Part shown: positions 61,144 to 64,000 of the stretch, one piece after another
Layout: the number at the start of each line of letters is the position of its first letter
Numbering within the stretch: the stretch's first letter is position 1
Origin: Chitinophagales bacterium
GTDB taxonomy: Bacteria > Bacteroidota > Bacteroidia > Chitinophagales > UBA10324
NCBI GenBank assembly: GCA_025056305.1
Contig: JANWWJ010000038.1
Location: 1-64,000 of the forward strand
Direction: 5' to 3'
DNA length: 64,000 nt
Notes under the pieces: model-generated
Seen by the model: the letters and a program-made list of their open reading frames with translations, nothing else
Databases searched by the model: none
What the model was told of the DNA's origin: nothing
Program-made: the position numbers and the translations under genes

Positions 61144-62397
61144 CTAAGCAAAACATACCACTTGTTCGCGCTGAGGGCCAGTGGAGACATGACTTACCGG
61201 AACGCCGGTGTACTGAGCAACGAAGTCTAAAAATGCCTGTAAGGTTTCGCAGTGGGAGGCTGCTTGATGGTTCAAATTCCAGCCGCGCAACGGACGATAG
61301 ACGGGAACAGCTTTTTGGCGGACCAAATCATAAGGAAACTGCTCTGTAGGCTGACCATTCACAAGGTAAGCAGTGGCCACCTGAACCGGATCAAAGCCGT
61401 TCAATACATCTGCCTTGGTGACGATGAGCTGCTGCACACCGCTTAACCTGATGGCATAGCGCACAGCCACAAGATCCAACCAACCGCAGCGTCGAGGCCG
61501 ACCTGTGGTAGCACCAAATTCCTGGCCCGCCTGCCTTAGGCGTTCCCCTGTTTCATCGTTCAGCTCAGTGGGGAAGGGCCCGCTGCCTACTCGCGTGCAG
61601 TAGGCTTTGATTACGCCCAGCACGGAGCGAATCGCAGTCGGCGGGATGCCCAAACCCGTGCACACACCCCCTGCGGTGGTGTTGGAGCTGGTCACGTAAG
61701 GGTAGGTTCCGAAATCTATATCCAACATGGTGCCTTGCGCACCCTCGGCTAAAATGAGTTGCTTTTGGCTCAATGCTTCATAAAGCACTTGTTCTCCCGA
61801 AACCAGCCGAAAGGCACGCATCCGCTCAATTCCGGCCCACCATTGTTGTTCTTGCTGCGCCAAATCCAGGCTGACTTGCTGATCCAGCCTGCGCAAGTGC
61901 GCATCGCGCAAGGCTTCATATCTGCGAACAAAGTCGCCAAAACGAATGTCGCCGACGCGCAGGCCTTGACGGGCAGCCTTATCGGTGTAGGCAGGGCCAA
62001 TGCCCCGAAGCGTGGATCCAATGCGCCGCTCACCCATGTGGCTTTCACTGGAAGCATCCAACAACCGATGGGTGGGCAGAATTAAATGCGCCCGTTCTGA
62101 TATGAGTAACTTTCCGTATAAGTCTATGCCGAGGGATTCCAATTGCTGGACTTCCATGGCAAATTGGGCCGGGTCTAACACGACGCCATTACCGATTAAA
62201 TTAATGGGACGTTCATGCAAGACACCGGAGGGAATACTGTGCAACACCACCTTGCTGTCACCCATGTAGATGGTGTGACCGGCATTGGGCCCGCCTTGAA
62301 AACGTGCGACAATATCATATGAGGGGGCTAGGAAATCCACAATCTTGCCCTTTCCTTCATCACCCCACTGTAATCCCAAAACAACATCAACCGGCAT
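61144..62397 (-). CDS. purA: Adenylosuccinate synthetase
   Basis: 417 residues. The GTP-binding loop is QWGDEGKGKIVD; further signatures are FQGGPNAGHTIY, LIGNGVVLDP, GSTLRGIGPAYTDKAARQGLR, EGAQGTMLDIDFGTYPYVTSSNT and TGRPRRCGWLD. It joins IMP and aspartate with GTP to adenylosuccinate in AMP synthesis. It is last in the rel-fur-STAS-purA set on the minus strand. In E. coli ppGpp inhibits PurA, so encoding it downstream of Rel is meaningful. Confidence 0.97.
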   Translation of the reverse strand: MPVDVVLGLQWGDEGKGKIVDFLAPSYDIVARFQGGPNAGHTIYMGDSKVVLHSIPSGVLHERPINLIGNGVVLDPAQFAMEVQQLESLGIDLYGKLLISERAHLILPTHRLLDASSESHMGERRIGSTLRGIGPAYTDKAARQGLRVGDIRFGDFVRRYEALRDAHLRRLDQQVSLDLAQQEQQWWAGIERMRAFRLVSGEQVLYEALSQKQLILAEGAQGTMLDIDFGTYPYVTSSNTTAGGVCTGLGIPPTAIRSVLGVIKAYCTRVGSGPFPTELNDETGERLRQAGQEFGATTGRPRRCGWLDLVAVRYAIRLSGVQQLIVTKADVLNGFDPVQVATAYLVNGQPTEQFPYDLVRQKAVPVYRPLRGWNLNHQAASHCETLQAFLDFVAQYTGVPVSHVSTGPQREQVVCFA

Positions 62398-62447
62398 AAT
62401 GCACTATTCCAAACAAAAAATCTGGGCTACCCAATGTCAATCATTCC

Positions 62448-62786
62448 CTATCGCAACATGGCCATAGCTTCAGCCGTACGCTCGGCAATGGGAAACAAAT
62501 CAGCAAGTTTGGTGATCTGCAACAAATGGTGTAGCTGTCGGGGCACATTGCATAAGACGAGCTGCCCGTTTCTTTCCATAATTAGATTGCGGCAGTACAC
62601 CAAAAGATTCAAACATGAGCTGTTCACAAATTCCAGTCCTTTGAGATCGAAGATGACTTTGGAACTGTTGTGGTCAACAGCCGACTGCAGCCATTGGCGC
62701 AGTTCTACAGTATCTTGCTCCTTGAGAATGCGGCCCTCCGGCATCACGATGAGCAAGTTATCGATGCGTTGATTTCGGAAGATCAT
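62448..62786 (-). CDS. STAS-domain protein, anti-sigma-factor-antagonist type
   Basis: 112 residues, a single STAS domain: FRNQRIDNLLIVMPEGRI, VIFDLKGLEFVNSSCLNLLVYCRNLI, and LVLCNVPRQLHHLLQITKLADLFPI. The Ser pair in FVNSSCLN corresponds to the phosphorylated Ser region of SpoIIAA/RsbV. No partner anti-sigma kinase is adjacent. The ATG lies inside the fur gene (29-bp overlap), so translation is coupled to Fur, while purA follows 50 nt downstream. Confidence 0.85.
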   Translation of the reverse strand: MIFRNQRIDNLLIVMPEGRILKEQDTVELRQWLQSAVDHNSSKVIFDLKGLEFVNSSCLNLLVYCRNLIMERNGQLVLCNVPRQLHHLLQITKLADLFPIAERTAEAMAMLR

Positions 62787-63270
62787 GGAGGAGTGGGTTT
62801 GAACTTGACTCGGTGTGTGCGGATTTGCCGTGACAGTCAGAGCAGTAACCGTACAATATTAACGAATGATGGGCAATGCGGAAGTCAAACAACGCACCCA
62901 TGCGTGTGGAAATCTGATGAATGCGGGGGTCGCAAAATTCAACAACCTTACGGCAATGAAGACAGATCAGATGGTCGTGCTGTCGGGCGCCATAGGCTCG
63001 TTCATAGCGGGCCTGATGGGGTTCAAATTGATGCCGTAAGGCCAACTCACATTTTACCAACAGATCCAGCGTATTATACACCGTAGCACGGCTGATGGAA
63101 CGCCGCCTCCGTCGCAACAACTGATAAATTTTTTCGGCATCCAGGTGCTCGTTGCTGCGGTACAATGTTTCGAGCACGGCAAAACGTTCAGGTGTGCGCC
63201 GCAGGCGATGGGCTTTCAAGTAATCGTCAAACAAGTGGCGCGCTCGCTGCAGCAACAATTCCTGATTCAT
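62758..63270 (-). CDS. Fur-family transcriptional regulator
   Basis: 170 residues. The winged helix (RRTPERFAVLETLYRSNEHLDAEKIYQLLRRRRRSISRATVYNTLDLL) precedes the metal-binding dimer domain with QHDHLICLHCRKVVEF and the CSDCHG second Cys pair (structural zinc). Fur, PerR or Zur cannot be told apart. It is a metal- or peroxide-responsive repressor by family. Its ATG overlaps the rel stop by 4 bases (ATGA), and its end overlaps the STAS gene by 29 bases. Confidence 0.92.
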   Translation of the reverse strand: MNQELLLQRARHLFDDYLKAHRLRRTPERFAVLETLYRSNEHLDAEKIYQLLRRRRRSISRATVYNTLDLLVKCELALRHQFEPHQARYERAYGARQHDHLICLHCRKVVEFCDPRIHQISTRMGALFDFRIAHHSLILYGYCSDCHGKSAHTESSSNPLLHDLPKSTHR

Positions 63271-64000
63271 CGCGGCAAACCTAAAGTGCCTGCCTGGCCT
63301 GAAAATGAAACCGACTCTGCCATCGTTTCTTGGCCGTCGGTCTGCGGCAATTCTTCTAATCGACTCACTTGCAGGATGCCTTCCAGCATCCGCAACTTTT
63401 CTAACAACTGATTGAGGTGTTCAGTGTCATTAACGAAAACCTTGATGATGCCATGAAACATGCCGTCTTTACTGTCCAGACTTATGGACTGCATGTTCAT
63501 TTTTAAATCGCCGGAAATAATGTTAGTGATTTTGTGTACCACGCCTACGTCATCTAAACCGCTGATGCGGATACCGGTTAGAAAAGCAATTTTATGCTGG
63601 CGGGTCCATTTAGTGCGCACGATGGGATAGCCGTATTTGGAAATAATGTTGATGGCTTTGGGGCAGTTGGTGCGATGGATTTCGACTTCGCGGTTTTTGT
63701 TGATAAATCCGAAAACGTCATCTCCGGGTATGGGTTTGCAACATTGAGCTAAATTGTAATCCACCGAGACGGCATCGTTCCCAAACACCCATAAGTTGGC
63801 ATTCGATAGGAGCTTGTTTTTGATGGCTAGCTCAATATCAGCTGTAGTTTTTTCGCGGGGTTTGCTGACCAGGCGGTCGCCTTTAACCTCAAAATCGTCG
63901 ATAGAGCTAAGCTTAAAATTGCCAATACCGATGCTGTAGAACAGCTCGTCGGCGGAGGCGATGCCGTAATGATCCAACACGGGCTGCAAGTTTGCGGGAG
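63267..64000 (-). CDS. RelA/SpoT-type (p)ppGpp synthetase/hydrolase, C-terminal part
   Basis: The gene continues past the right edge; about 244 residues are visible. They cover the zinc-finger-like conserved Cys region (VDYNLAQCCKPIPGDDVFGFI, REVEIHRTNCPKAI) and the C-terminal ACT domain (IRISGLDDVGVVHKITNIIS ... VFVNDTEHLNQLLEKLRMLEGI). The catalytic hydrolase and synthetase domains lie outside the window. These regulatory parts sense uncharged tRNA on the ribosome or amino acids. A tail of about 30 residues after the ACT domain overlaps the fur start. It heads the fur-STAS-purA set. Confidence 0.92.
   Translation of the reverse strand, partial: PANLQPVLDHYGIASADELFYSIGIGNFKLSSIDDFEVKGDRLVSKPREKTTADIELAIKNKLLSNANLWVFGNDAVSVDYNLAQCCKPIPGDDVFGFINKNREVEIHRTNCPKAINIISKYGYPIVRTKWTRQHKIAFLTGIRISGLDDVGVVHKITNIISGDLKMNMQSISLDSKDGMFHGIIKVFVNDTEHLNQLLEKLRMLEGILQVSRLEELPQTDGQETMAESVSFSGQAGTLGLPR

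Noticed and set aside
1-64000. Defence islands, CRISPR arrays, insertion sequences, prophage, integrons.
   Set aside because: No transposase, integrase, cas, toxin-antitoxin or repeat-spacer pattern was seen on either strand.

Overview
The window comes from a Bacteroidota chromosome, probably a Chitinophagia/Saprospiria-type lineage, although the order cannot be fixed from this sequence. Four things point there. Many secreted proteins end in type IX secretion (T9SS) sorting domains with the 'YPNP...' signature. There is a TonB receptor with a carboxypeptidase-like regulatory domain. Several gene neighbourhoods look typical of the phylum (tsaD/tamB divergent, tgt-lptF, GT2-sigma-rsmG, rel-fur-purA). 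The promoters carry the Bacteroidota -7 box TAnnTTTG. No tRNA, rRNA, CRISPR array, insertion sequence or phage gene was seen. About 48 protein genes fill almost the whole window, and several convergent pairs touch or overlap at their stop codons.

Layout. 1-2.9 kb: the end of a xylose-type ABC permease and a two-component system. 3-15.2 kb: a giant beta-helix surface protein, then three co-directional T9SS genes that share one N-terminal module: a module-only protein, a GH13 amylase/pullulanase and a GH31 alpha-glucosidase. This looks like a surface starch or alpha-glucan set without SusC/SusD. 15.2-21.4 kb: YitT protein, histidine kinase, KdsB, a heme-motif beta-propeller lipoprotein, a retropepsin-like protein and malate dehydrogenase. 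21.5-28.5 kb: M43 protease, MenI-like thioesterase, a Cys/Met-metabolism PLP enzyme, M50-CBS protease, a small lipoprotein and a T9SS arylsulfotransferase-like protein. 28.4-38.6 kb: FtcD, Rpe, a TonB receptor, peroxiredoxin, two tandem T9SS paralogues and an M16 protease. 38.6-46.8 kb: TamB, then TsaD, DUF1573, UbiA, RuvX and Def. 46.8-52.8 kb: a secreted regulatory-domain protein, a membrane J-protein with a degenerate HPD motif, LptF/G, Tgt, then GT2, ECF sigma and RsmG. 52.8-64 kb: an M1 protease with a probable outer-membrane barrel tail, DprA, a secreted hydrolase, PabB, a lysine/alanine-rich histone-like protein, PurA, STAS, Fur and the C-terminus of Rel.

Two aspects stand out. Fourteen exact TAnnTTTG boxes lie 5-34 nt upstream of start codons; they form a readable promoter map, move several starts (often to GTG) and imply very short or absent 5' leaders. 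The 8.2-15.2 kb alpha-glucan cluster has a 17-bp perfect palindrome inside the promoter of its first gene and a strong terminator after that gene. No clearly new multi-gene defence or mobile system was found. The best candidates for undescribed biology are the shared-module glucan cluster, the M1-barrel fusion, the J-protein with HPS in place of HPD, and the heme-propeller lipoprotein.
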